Of a stretch of DNA of 44,356 nucleotides, positions 8,269 to 16,032 are shown piece by piece. The DNA comes from an uncultured Bacteroidales bacterium (GTDB taxonomy: Bacteria; Bacteroidota; Bacteroidia; Bacteroidales; UBA932): positions 1 through 44,356 of the forward strand of contig CAJONC010000016.1 in NCBI GenBank assembly GCA_905235675.1, in the 5' to 3' direction. The translations under genes and the position numbers were made by a program. How positions within the stretch are numbered: the stretch's first letter is position 1; the number at the start of each line of letters is the position of its first letter. Below the pieces are notes generated by a model that was given only the letters and a program-made list of their open reading frames with translations, was not told where the DNA came from and made no database searches.

Positions 8269-9400
8269 AGAAGCCTTGAATACTCCCTGTTTCGTTCTGG
8301 ACAGCGATGCGCTGAAGGCCAATTACAGGGCTTTTTCAGCCGCACTGTCGGCACACTTCGCTTCCGCTGTGCTTGCCTATTCTGTAAAGACCAATGCCAA
8401 TCCCGCCCTTTTGCGGCTGCTGTGCGCGGAAGGTGCTGCGGCGGAGGTGGTTTCAGCCACCGAATACAGGCTTGCGAAGGGAATAGGCTTCCGGAAACTG
8501 ATTTATAACGGCCCTGTCAAGGAAAAAGAGAGTTTTTTGTCCGCCATCCGTGAGGGCGCCATCGTCAACATCGACAGCAAGCGGGAGCTCGGATGGCTTG
8601 CCGAACTGCCGGCAAAAGGGAAATACGGCGTGGGCATCCGCGTGAACGTATCTTTGGAGGAAGACGAAACTTTCAGCCGCTTCGGATTCGACGGTTCCGA
8701 ACTGGACGGGGCTATAGCGTATATAGGCTCCCTGCCGAACGTTGAAATCAAGGGAATTCATCTGCACCGCACATCCAAAAGCCGCAGCCTGGATGTCTAC
8801 AGGAGTATTTGCAGCCGTGCTTCGGAGATAATACGGAAATACGGCCTGCGGCCGGAATATATAGATATAGGCGGAGGTTTTTATGGAGATTTTCCAGGCA
8901 AGCCGGGTTATGAGGACTACGCCTCAGTGCTGGAGGAAGGCCTTGAGGATTACAAAGGGGCCACGGTGATAGTGGAACCGGGCAACGCCCTGTGTGCATC
9001 GGCATTTTCCTTCGTCTCGTCGGTGGTGGACGTCAAGACGGTGGGCGACGAACGCGTTGTAGTCTGCGACGGCAGCCGCAATGATGTCGACCCATTCTTC
9101 AGGAAGAACGATTATTTCAAAAGTTTTCCCGGCGTGGAAGAGGGACGCCCTTCCTCAGGGCGCCAGACCGTCGTCGGGTTCACCTGCCTGGAAAACGACA
9201 GGCTGTTTGTGCTGGAGGACGGCCCTGAACTGCATGAAGGGGACAGGATTGAATTCAGCAATACGGGCGCGTACACCATGGCGCTTTCGCCGCTTTTCAT
9301 ACGTTATTTCCCCAGGGTTTATGTGAAGGAAGGGGAGCATTACCGGCTTGCCAGCGATGAGTGGGGGGCCGACGATTATCTGAAAGCTTATGGATTATAA
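8261..9400 (+). CDS. PLP type-III decarboxylase-like enzyme
   Basis: 379 residues of the fold-type III family that includes diaminopimelate, ornithine and carboxynorspermidine decarboxylases. PLP lysine is K43 in YSVKTN. Other motifs: SRFGF (139-143), HLH (167-169), DIGGGF (202-207), EPGNAL (239-244), CDGSRND (269-275), the catalytic-type cysteine in TCLEND (308-313) and GAYT (336-339). The usual EPGR arginine is replaced by asparagine, so it is not a standard LysA. It overlaps both neighbours (8 and 11 bp), so it is an integral part of the nonulosonate operon. It is not a step of the known Leg, Pse or Neu pathways. I infer that it prepares an amine or amino-acid-derived group for the adjacent ATP-grasp ligase. 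The substrate is unknown. Confidence 0.8.
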   Translation: MNREALNTPCFVLDSDALKANYRAFSAALSAHFASAVLAYSVKTNANPALLRLLCAEGAAAEVVSATEYRLAKGIGFRKLIYNGPVKEKESFLSAIREGAIVNIDSKRELGWLAELPAKGKYGVGIRVNVSLEEDETFSRFGFDGSELDGAIAYIGSLPNVEIKGIHLHRTSKSRSLDVYRSICSRASEIIRKYGLRPEYIDIGGGFYGDFPGKPGYEDYASVLEEGLEDYKGATVIVEPGNALCASAFSFVSSVVDVKTVGDERVVVCDGSRNDVDPFFRKNDYFKSFPGVEEGRPSSGRQTVVGFTCLENDRLFVLEDGPELHEGDRIEFSNTGAYTMALSPLFIRYFPRVYVKEGEHYRLASDEWGADDYLKAYGL

Positions 9401-10391
9401 TATTTTATGCTGCAATGTGGGCCGCAGGGGGCGGCTGATGATGGATTTCCGCCGTTCGCTGGCGGGAAGGGGGAAGGTGGTCGCCACCGACAACTGGTCC
9501 GTGGCTCCGGCCCTGTTCCTTGCCGACAGAATGTATATGGTTCCCAGGCTGAACGATCCTTCATACATGGAGACGGTATTGGAAATCTGTGAAAAAGAGG
9601 ACATAAAGGCCGTTACTTCCTTCATCGATCCCGAAATAGAAATCCTGTCCGCCCATCGCGAGGTCTTCCTGTCAAAGGGAATTCTCCCGCTTTGCCCGAG
9701 CAGGGAAACGGCGCATCTGTGTTTCGACAAATATGAGATGTTCCGTCATCTGAGCAGCAAGGGCGTCCGTACGGTGCCGACCTACAGGGGCCTGGACGAT
9801 TTCAGGGAAGCGCTCGGCAGGGGCGAAATTGCGTTCCCTGTCTTCGTGAAGCCGGTCAGCGGTAGCGGCAGCGTGGGGGCGCGCAGGGTGGACGACATGG
9901 ACACGCTGGAAGAGCTTTTCCGCGAAGCCAAGTTCGATTATATCATCCAGAAACTGATGACCGAAGGCGACTGCGACGCCGACGTCTATGTCGACTGCAT
10001 CTCGCATGAAGTCGTATCGGTTTTCAGCAAACGCAAAATAGAAACCCGCATCGGAGGAGCCTCCAAAACCATTATTAGTTTCAAGGACCAGGCTCTCTTC
10101 GATTTCGTAAAGGAGGTCTGCTCGGTACTGGAACTCAGCGGCCCCTGCGACATGGATTTCTTCATGGAAGACGGCAAATACTGCCTCTCCGAGATAAACC
10201 CCCGTTTCGGCGGAGCCTATCTGCACGCTTACGGGGCGGGCGTGGATTTCATGCCCTTCATACTGGACAACATCGACGGAAAAGCCTGCGAGCCGGAAAT
10301 CGGCCGCTACGACGAAGGCGTGCTGATGCTGATGTATGACGATGTTGTCATTGCACGGGAATCAGATTTGATGCGGGATTATCATGACTGA
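9390..10391 (+). CDS. ATP-grasp ligase (CarB-like)
   Basis: 333 residues. The N-terminus NVGRRGRLMMDF is typical of small CPSase-like ATP-grasp proteins found in surface-sugar clusters. ATP-grasp residues visible include the lysine in VFVKPVSGSGS, the acidic DADVYVD segment and the metal-binding EINPRFGGAY. The family joins a carboxylate to an amine through an acyl-phosphate. Given its place between the decarboxylase-like enzyme and the synthase, and the missing N-acetyltransferase, it may acylate the 4-amino group or decorate the finished sugar. It overlaps its neighbours by 11 and 8 bp. The reaction is inference. Confidence 0.82.
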   Translation: MDYNILCCNVGRRGRLMMDFRRSLAGRGKVVATDNWSVAPALFLADRMYMVPRLNDPSYMETVLEICEKEDIKAVTSFIDPEIEILSAHREVFLSKGILPLCPSRETAHLCFDKYEMFRHLSSKGVRTVPTYRGLDDFREALGRGEIAFPVFVKPVSGSGSVGARRVDDMDTLEELFREAKFDYIIQKLMTEGDCDADVYVDCISHEVVSVFSKRKIETRIGGASKTIISFKDQALFDFVKEVCSVLELSGPCDMDFFMEDGKYCLSEINPRFGGAYLHAYGAGVDFMPFILDNIDGKACEPEIGRYDEGVLMLMYDDVVIARESDLMRDYHD

Positions 10392-11385
10392 GACATTCAT
10401 AATAGCCGAAGCCGGCGTCAACCACAACGGCCGCATGGATCTGGCTTTCAAGCTCTGCGATGCAGCCAGGGCCGCCGGTGCCGATGCGGTCAAGTTCCAG
10501 ACCTGGGTTACCGAAAAGATAGTCACTTCCGACACCCGCATGGCCGATTATCAGCAGCGTAACCTGGGAGAGGCGGAACTCTCCCAGTATGATATGCTCA
10601 AATCGCTGGAACTCAGTTATTCGCAGTTCGGCGAAATCAAGCGCTACTGCGATTCAATCGGTATGGTTTTCCTGTCCACGGGGGATAATCCGGAAGACCT
10701 GGAATTCCTTCTGGGGCTGGGGATGCCTATGGTAAAACTTGGCTCGGGAGACCTTTCCAACATACCCCTTCTCCGCTATGCAGGCGGCTGCGGCAGGCCC
10801 GTACTGCTTTCCACCGGCATGTCTTCCATGCAGGAGGTGAGGATGGCCTATGATGAACTCCGCAGGGCCGGTTGCAAGGATATCACGGTGCTGCATTGCA
10901 CCACCAATTACCCCTGTCCTCCCGAGGAAGTCAACCTGCGCGCAATGCTTTCCATACGGGAAGAACTGGGCTGCCCCGTAGGTTATTCCGACCATACCCT
11001 CGGGATGGAGATTCCGGTGGCGGCCGTCGCAATGGGTGCATCCGTGATAGAAAAGCACCTGACTTTGGACAGGACCATGGAAGGCCCCGACCATCCTGCT
11101 TCCATGGAGCCCGGGGAATTCGCTATGATGGTCCGCGGTATACGCAATATCGAAAAGGCCATGGGAGATGGTGTAAAGCGTCCTAACAGGAGCGAGGAGG
11201 TCATTTCGGCATCAGTCCGGAAAAAGATAGTCGCCGCCCGCCCCATTCCCGCGGGCACGGTGATTACCGAGTCCATGCTTGCCCTGAAGCGCTCTCCGCA
11301 GGGAATGGATGCCTGGCAATGGGACAGGGTGGTAGGCAGCGCAGCCGCAAGGGATTACGACACAGACGAAGCCATAAGCCTATGA
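10384..11385 (+). CDS. neuB: Nonulosonic acid synthase (NeuB/LegI type)
   Basis: 333 residues. The NeuB TIM barrel is clear from AEAGVNHNG, DAVKFQTW, KLGSGDLSN, STGM, HCTTNYP, GYSDHTLG and EKHLTLDR. A C-terminal SAF antifreeze-like domain follows from about residue 275 (ARPIPAGTVIT). It condenses phosphoenolpyruvate with the six-carbon amino sugar to make a nine-carbon alpha-keto acid. Together with LegC-like and Ptm-like neighbours, the product is more likely legionaminic-type than N-acetylneuraminic acid. It overlaps the cytidylyltransferase by 4 bp. Confidence 0.95.
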   Translation: MTETFIIAEAGVNHNGRMDLAFKLCDAARAAGADAVKFQTWVTEKIVTSDTRMADYQQRNLGEAELSQYDMLKSLELSYSQFGEIKRYCDSIGMVFLSTGDNPEDLEFLLGLGMPMVKLGSGDLSNIPLLRYAGGCGRPVLLSTGMSSMQEVRMAYDELRRAGCKDITVLHCTTNYPCPPEEVNLRAMLSIREELGCPVGYSDHTLGMEIPVAAVAMGASVIEKHLTLDRTMEGPDHPASMEPGEFAMMVRGIRNIEKAMGDGVKRPNRSEEVISASVRKKIVAARPIPAGTVITESMLALKRSPQGMDAWQWDRVVGSAAARDYDTDEAISL

Positions 11386-12098
11386 GGACACTTATAACTA
11401 TTTGTGCAAGAGGTGGTTCCAAGGGGATTCCGGGCAAGAACATCAAAGAGATCGCCGGAAAGCCCCTGATAGCCTACAGTATTGACTGCGCCCGCAAAGT
11501 GCAGTCGGAGATGGAGGCAGACATAGTCCTGTCCACAGATTCCGACGCCATCCGCGAATGTGCGCGGAGTTATGGACTGGAAACGGCATACAGGCGTCCG
11601 GCGTATCTTGCCGACGACCATTGCGGAAAACTCGACGCAATTGCCGACGTGCTCTGCTGGAGCGAAAAGGAAAACGGCATACGTTATGACTATTTGCTTG
11701 ACCTGGACTGCACTTCTCCGCTCAGGACGCTGCAGGATGTGCTGGAGGGCTTTGCGATTCTGGAAAAGGATCCTGAGGCACTGGACCTCTTCTCCGTAAG
11801 CCCCGCGTCCCGCAATCCCTATTTCAACATGGTGGAAAAGAAGGCTTCGGGTTACTATGATCTGGTAAAGGACGGAAGCGCCTTCACCACCAGGCAGGAA
11901 TCTCCGGAAGTGTACGACATGAACGCTTCCTTCTATATCTACCGGAGGCGTTTCTTCGATCAGGGCCTGCGGGACCCCAATACCCCTCTTTCGCTTGTGT
12001 ATGTCATGCCTCACCGCTGTTTCGACCTCGACGAGCCTGTGGATTTCGATTTCATGGCCTTCCTGCTGGAACAGGGCAAACTTGGTTTTGAGCTATGA
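11382..12098 (+). CDS. neuA: CMP-nonulosonate cytidylyltransferase (NeuA/LegF type)
   Basis: 238 residues from ATG 11382, chosen for the ATGA overlap and because ARGGSKGIPGKN, the CTP-binding loop, then lies near the N-terminus as usual. DLDCTSPLR and the C-terminal segment ending in a DLDEPVDFDF motif fit the family. It transfers CMP from CTP to the nonulosonic acid, giving the activated donor. No transporter or dedicated NulO glycosyltransferase is in the operon. The closest candidate transferase is the convergent GT30 homologue. It overlaps the next gene by 4 bp. Confidence 0.94.
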   Translation: MRTLITICARGGSKGIPGKNIKEIAGKPLIAYSIDCARKVQSEMEADIVLSTDSDAIRECARSYGLETAYRRPAYLADDHCGKLDAIADVLCWSEKENGIRYDYLLDLDCTSPLRTLQDVLEGFAILEKDPEALDLFSVSPASRNPYFNMVEKKASGYYDLVKDGSAFTTRQESPEVYDMNASFYIYRRRFFDQGLRDPNTPLSLVYVMPHRCFDLDEPVDFDFMAFLLEQGKLGFEL

Positions 12099-13000
12099 GA
12101 GCGCTGATAGTAGGACTGGGATCGATAGGACGGAAGCATCTTGCCGCCCTTCGCGCCTGTGAACCTGATGTAGAGGTGTGGGCGCTGCGTTCGTCCGCGC
12201 AGAGCAGGCCTGAGCCCGGAGTGACGGATATTTATTCGACGGAGGAAGGGCCGGACTTCGACTTCGCCATCATTTCAAATCCGACATCCTGCCATGCGGC
12301 GACAGTTAAAGAACTGCTGAAGCTGCGTATTCCGCTTTTCATAGAGAAGCCGCTGTTTGCGGACCTGGGACATGAGGACCTGCTGGAAGAAATACGCCAG
12401 TCAGGGATTCCTACCTATGTGGGCTGCAACATGCGTTTCATGGATACTCTCATTTTTCTGAAAGAGCGAATCAAGGGCCTGAGAATCAACGAAGTGAATG
12501 TGTACTGCGGATCTTATCTTCCGGAATGGAGGCCAGGCACGGACTGGCGCAGCTGCTACAGCGCCAGGGAGGAACTGGGCGGCGGCGTGCACAGGGACCT
12601 GATTCATGAACTGGACTATGTCTGGTGGTTCTTCGGGCGGCCGGAGCATTGCACCCGTACCCTTAAATCCAATTCCTCGCTTGGAATCAGTGCAGCGGAT
12701 TATGCCAACTACCTCCTTGAGTATCCTGAATTCTGCGTATCCGTCGTGCTGGACTATTACCGTCGCGATTACCGCAGGACGGTGGAAATAGTCGCCGAAA
12801 ACGGTACCCTGCTGGCCGATCTTGGAAACGGGACGGTGCGCGATGCGTCGGGCAGCCTGCTGTTTGAAAGCAGCCAGGATGATTTTGAAGTTTATTGTGC
12901 GCAAATGAGATATTTCCTATCTTTGCTGACGCAGAGGGACTCCCGTTCTTCGAATGATGTTTTTGAAGCTTACGAAGTATTGAAACTATGCTTGGGATAA
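12095..13000 (+). CDS. Gfo/Idh/MocA-family oxidoreductase (PtmF-like)
   Basis: 301 residues. An N-terminal Rossmann fold has the dinucleotide motif GLGSIGRKH (7-15), and IEKPLF matches the EKP signature of the family. The segment ELGGGVHRDLIHELDYVWWFFG is the conserved substrate-side helix, with the family's D and H. In Campylobacter jejuni the legionaminic acid locus carries an equivalent gene (ptmF), proposed to help supply the aminosugar precursor; its exact reaction is not settled as far as I know. It overlaps the genes on both sides (4 and 13 bp). Confidence 0.82.
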   Translation: MRALIVGLGSIGRKHLAALRACEPDVEVWALRSSAQSRPEPGVTDIYSTEEGPDFDFAIISNPTSCHAATVKELLKLRIPLFIEKPLFADLGHEDLLEEIRQSGIPTYVGCNMRFMDTLIFLKERIKGLRINEVNVYCGSYLPEWRPGTDWRSCYSAREELGGGVHRDLIHELDYVWWFFGRPEHCTRTLKSNSSLGISAADYANYLLEYPEFCVSVVLDYYRRDYRRTVEIVAENGTLLADLGNGTVRDASGSLLFESSQDDFEVYCAQMRYFLSLLTQRDSRSSNDVFEAYEVLKLCLG

Positions 13001-13743
13001 AAGACAAAGTGGTTATAGTCACCGGAGGATGCGGGCTGATAGGCCGCGAAATCGTGAAGGAACTTGCCGGGGAAGGTGCGGAAGTGGTGAATGCCGACAT
13101 CTCCCTTGCCACCGATGCGGCTGCCGGCAGCTTTCATCTGAACCTCTCGGACAATGCTTCCATTGATGCGCTTGTCGCCTTTGCAATGAAGAAGTACGGG
13201 CGGATTGACGCGCTTATCAACAGTGCATATCCCCATACCAAGGACTGGAGCGACTACTTTTTTGAAGATGAGCCTTTCGAGCATTTCAGGAAGAATGTGG
13301 AGCTCCAGCTCGACAGCGTGTTTTATCTCGACCAGCAGGTAGCCAGAGTGATGATGGACCAGAAAGACGGCGCCATAGTGAACTTCGGTTCTATATACGG
13401 CATAGTCGGCAACGATTTTACCATCTATGAGGAATACGGAGGCACTTCTACCGGAGCCTACTGCGCCATCAAGGGCGGAATAATCAATTTCACCCGCTAT
13501 CTCGCTTCATATCTGGGCAAATGGAATGTCAGGGTGAACTGCGTTTCCCCCGGGGGAGTTTTCGACAGAAACAGCAAGGAGCAGAATGAGATTTTCATCC
13601 GCAACTACACCCACAAGTGCCCCATGAAACGGATGGCTGAGCCGGAGGACATCGCTCCGGTTGCCCTCTTCCTTATTTCGGATATGGCCCGTTATGTAAC
13701 CGGACAGAACATTGCCGCCGACGGCGGTTGGACATGCATTTGA
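12988..13743 (+). CDS. Short-chain dehydrogenase (PtmA-like)
   Basis: 251 residues of the classical SDR family. The cofactor motif GGCGLIGRE is near residue 11, the catalytic YxxxK is in GAYCAIKGG, and the C-terminus GQNIAADGGWTCI is typical. The family's usual catalytic serine is probably in NFGSIYG. In C. jejuni the matching gene is ptmA, paired with ptmF and ptmE in the legionaminic acid locus. The tandem Gfo/Idh plus SDR suggests an oxidation-reduction pair on a precursor sugar; this is inference. The start lies within the end of the previous gene. Confidence 0.85.
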   Translation: MLGIKDKVVIVTGGCGLIGREIVKELAGEGAEVVNADISLATDAAAGSFHLNLSDNASIDALVAFAMKKYGRIDALINSAYPHTKDWSDYFFEDEPFEHFRKNVELQLDSVFYLDQQVARVMMDQKDGAIVNFGSIYGIVGNDFTIYEEYGGTSTGAYCAIKGGIINFTRYLASYLGKWNVRVNCVSPGGVFDRNSKEQNEIFIRNYTHKCPMKRMAEPEDIAPVALFLISDMARYVTGQNIAADGGWTCI

Positions 13744-13744
13744 T

Positions 13745-14773
13745 ATGGATTTCATAGTAAAAACAGATACGGGCATACGCCAGGCCCTCTCCATCCTGAA
13801 CGAACTCGCTCCGGAAATCACCTGCCTGTTCGTAGTGGATGAAGAGGAGAAGGTGCTGGGCAGCCTTTCCGACGGGGATATCCGCAGAGGAATGCTCGCA
13901 GGCGTGGGCATAGACCGGCCGGTCACCACGGTTATGCACAGGGATTTCAAGTTTCTGAGGCAGGGCGATATGGATGTTGCGATGCTGAAATCTTTCCGCG
14001 ACAGGCATATCCTGTTTGTGCCGGTGCTGGATGACGGAGGGCGTCTCGTGGATATGGTGAATCTTGTGAAGTACCGTTCCAGGCTTCCCATAAGCGCGGT
14101 GCTGATGGCAGGAGGGAAGGGGGAGCGCCTGCGTCCGCTTACCGAGAACACGCCCAAGCCCCTGCTTCCGGTAGGGGACAAGGCCATCATAGATTATAAC
14201 GTGGAGCGTTTCGTTTCCTATGGAATCAGGGATATACGCGTGTCGGTCAATTATCTCGCAGATCAGATAGAGGACCATTTCGCGCGCCCCTTCGGCGGAG
14301 TGCAGGTGAAATGCGTACGCGAGAAGGAGTTCCAGGGGACCATAGGCGCGGTGCGCCAGATGACTTCGTTCGATGAGGATACAGTCCTCGTGATGAATTC
14401 AGATATCTTTACCAATATAGATCTGGAAGACTTCTATCTGCATTTCCTGCAGAACGGCGCCGATTTTTCGGTGGCTGCGGTGCCCTACAATGTTTCCATA
14501 CCCTACGGCATACTGGATCTGGACGGTCGCAGGGTGAAGGGTGTGATAGAAAAACCGGTATTCAACTACTACGCCGGCGCCGGCATTTACCTGATGAAGA
14601 AATCTGTGATTGACTCCATCCCCGCCGACAGTTTCTTCCATGCGACAGACCTTATGGAAAAGCTGGTGTCCGAAGGCCGGAATGTCATCCGCTACCCTTT
14701 GAACGGCACCTGGGTGGATATAGGAAGTCTTAAGGAATACCAGAGGGCCTGCGACCTGGCCAGGCATCTTTAG
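13745..14773 (+). CDS. ptmE: CBS-domain sugar-1-phosphate nucleotidyltransferase (PtmE-like)
   Basis: 342 residues from ATG 13745, one base after the SDR stop. Two CBS domains (about 1-115) precede a nucleotidyltransferase domain that begins with AVLMAGGKGERLRPLTENTPKPLLPVGDK. This architecture matches PtmE of C. jejuni, shown to make GDP-glucosamine for legionaminic acid. The metal/nucleotide residues are in VMNSDIF and the C-terminal GTWVDIGSLKEY. It is the last gene of the operon and overlaps the convergent GT30 homologue by 4 bp. It could use another nucleotide or sugar; the pairing with a CapD-type dehydratase is unusual for a GDP route. Confidence 0.87.
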   Translation: MDFIVKTDTGIRQALSILNELAPEITCLFVVDEEEKVLGSLSDGDIRRGMLAGVGIDRPVTTVMHRDFKFLRQGDMDVAMLKSFRDRHILFVPVLDDGGRLVDMVNLVKYRSRLPISAVLMAGGKGERLRPLTENTPKPLLPVGDKAIIDYNVERFVSYGIRDIRVSVNYLADQIEDHFARPFGGVQVKCVREKEFQGTIGAVRQMTSFDEDTVLVMNSDIFTNIDLEDFYLHFLQNGADFSVAAVPYNVSIPYGILDLDGRRVKGVIEKPVFNYYAGAGIYLMKKSVIDSIPADSFFHATDLMEKLVSEGRNVIRYPLNGTWVDIGSLKEYQRACDLARHL

Positions 14774-15951
14774 CCGAAAATAATCTTCATTATGGCTTCG
14801 GTGGCACCTGCGGAATCGCGGGTGTACTGCCAGGCTTTCTTCCCTGCGCTTTCAAGGAATTCCGTATCTGCGGTGCGGTCGACGAAGCCGGCGAGCTCCT
14901 CCTCCGTACCTACGGGAAAACCTGCCCCCATGGCCTGCAGGTCCACACAGTGGAGCTCCCTGCGGAATTTCGGACCGAAGGCTACCGGTATACCGAAGGA
15001 AGCAGGCTCTACCACGCTGTGGGGCATGGGCCCTTCGATTCCTCCTCCGACATAGCAGGCGCTGCCGTAACGGTAGAGGCGCGAGAGCATGCCTACGGTG
15101 TTGACGACGAGAATCTGGGCATCCTGAAGCTTCTTATCGGCATCTTTCCCTTCGTAATCGGTATAGCGCACTGCGCCGTTCCTGCTTGCGTCAATGATTT
15201 CCTGCGCGAGGGCATCGTCCGGTTCGTGGGGAATAATCATGAACTTTACCCCGGGACGCCCGTTGGCTATGTTAACCAGCATCCTGTCTTCGAGGCGGGA
15301 AGTGCTGCCCCCCACGAATACTTTCCTTCCCCCGCACCAGGCCTGCACCACGGCATTCTCCCAGGGTTCTTCGGACACTTTCACCACGCGGTCCACACGG
15401 GCGTCTCCCACCGTTTCAACTACGGGAACACCCATCTCCGTCAGCAGTTGCCTGTTACTGTCGTTGTGCACCATTACGCAGTTGTAGCAGTTGCGGAAAA
15501 TCTGCCTCTGCGTGAAACCGTACCATTTGAAATAAGGGGAATCAGGCTCGCAGCGCACGGACATGATATAGGTATCGACATTGCGCTTCCTGAGCCCGTT
15601 CAGAAGGAAGGGCCAGAGTTCTCCTATGTTGAAGATTGCCTTGGCTGGCCGGACCGCGTTCAGGAAGCGGCGTACATTCCAGGGAGTGTCCAGAGGAAGA
15701 TAGAATACCCAGTCCACCATTCCGTAGTCCTTCATCGGTTCATAAACGGAAGGGGAGAATACAGTCAGGAGTATTTTTCTCTCGGGGAAATGTGCCCTGG
15801 CGGCCTCTATCACCGGCCTTGCTTCTTCGAATTCGCCGTAGGATGCGACATGGAACCAGATGATGTCATGCTCTGCGCCGCAGGCGGCCTCGATTTTCGG
15901 AAGCAGCCCTTTGCGGCCGCGGAAGAACAATTTGAGTTTGGCTGTATTCAT
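14770..15951 (-). CDS. waaA: GT30 family transferase, Kdo-transferase homologue without membrane anchor
   Basis: 393 residues. WFHVASYGEFEEARP (about 32-46) contains the GEFE catalytic glutamate of WaaA/KdtA, and YVGGGIEGPMPHSVVEPASFGIPVAFGP matches the CMP-binding half. Normal WaaA starts with a hydrophobic membrane helix of 20 or more residues. Here the protein begins MNTAKLKLFFRGRKG, directly at the conserved domain, and the promoter box 5 nt before ATG leaves no room for a longer start. Where relatives read KYEFW it has NIGELW. It may be an ordinary if divergent Kdo transferase, or a paralogue using the CMP-nonulosonate made by the facing operon. The family is certain; the donor is not. 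Confidence 0.82.
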   Translation of the reverse strand: MNTAKLKLFFRGRKGLLPKIEAACGAEHDIIWFHVASYGEFEEARPVIEAARAHFPERKILLTVFSPSVYEPMKDYGMVDWVFYLPLDTPWNVRRFLNAVRPAKAIFNIGELWPFLLNGLRKRNVDTYIMSVRCEPDSPYFKWYGFTQRQIFRNCYNCVMVHNDSNRQLLTEMGVPVVETVGDARVDRVVKVSEEPWENAVVQAWCGGRKVFVGGSTSRLEDRMLVNIANGRPGVKFMIIPHEPDDALAQEIIDASRNGAVRYTDYEGKDADKKLQDAQILVVNTVGMLSRLYRYGSACYVGGGIEGPMPHSVVEPASFGIPVAFGPKFRRELHCVDLQAMGAGFPVGTEEELAGFVDRTADTEFLESAGKKAWQYTRDSAGATEAIMKIIFG

Positions 15952-15956
15952 GTTCG

Positions 15957-15964
15957 CGAATTTA
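15957..15964 (-). promoter_or_regulatory. Promoter box of the GT30 gene
   Basis: The minus strand reads TAAATTCG, one base off TAnnTTTG. Only 5 nt (CGAAC) separate it from the ATG at 15951, which predicts a leaderless mRNA. Confidence 0.55.
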
Positions 15965-15975
15965 CTACTTTTTTA

Positions 15976-16012
15976 TGAAAAAACCCGGTTCTCCGTTTCC
16001 GGAGGCCGGGTT
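15976..16012 (-). terminator. Rho-independent terminator of the nqr operon
   Basis: On the minus strand AACCCGG (16012-16006) and CCGGGTT (15988-15982), with an inner CTCCG/CGGAG pairing, form a strong hairpin followed by a run of Ts. It lies about 20 nt after the nqrF stop and just upstream of the GT30 promoter. Confidence 0.85.
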
Positions 16013-16032
16013 ATCAATGTTACGGCGTAAGA

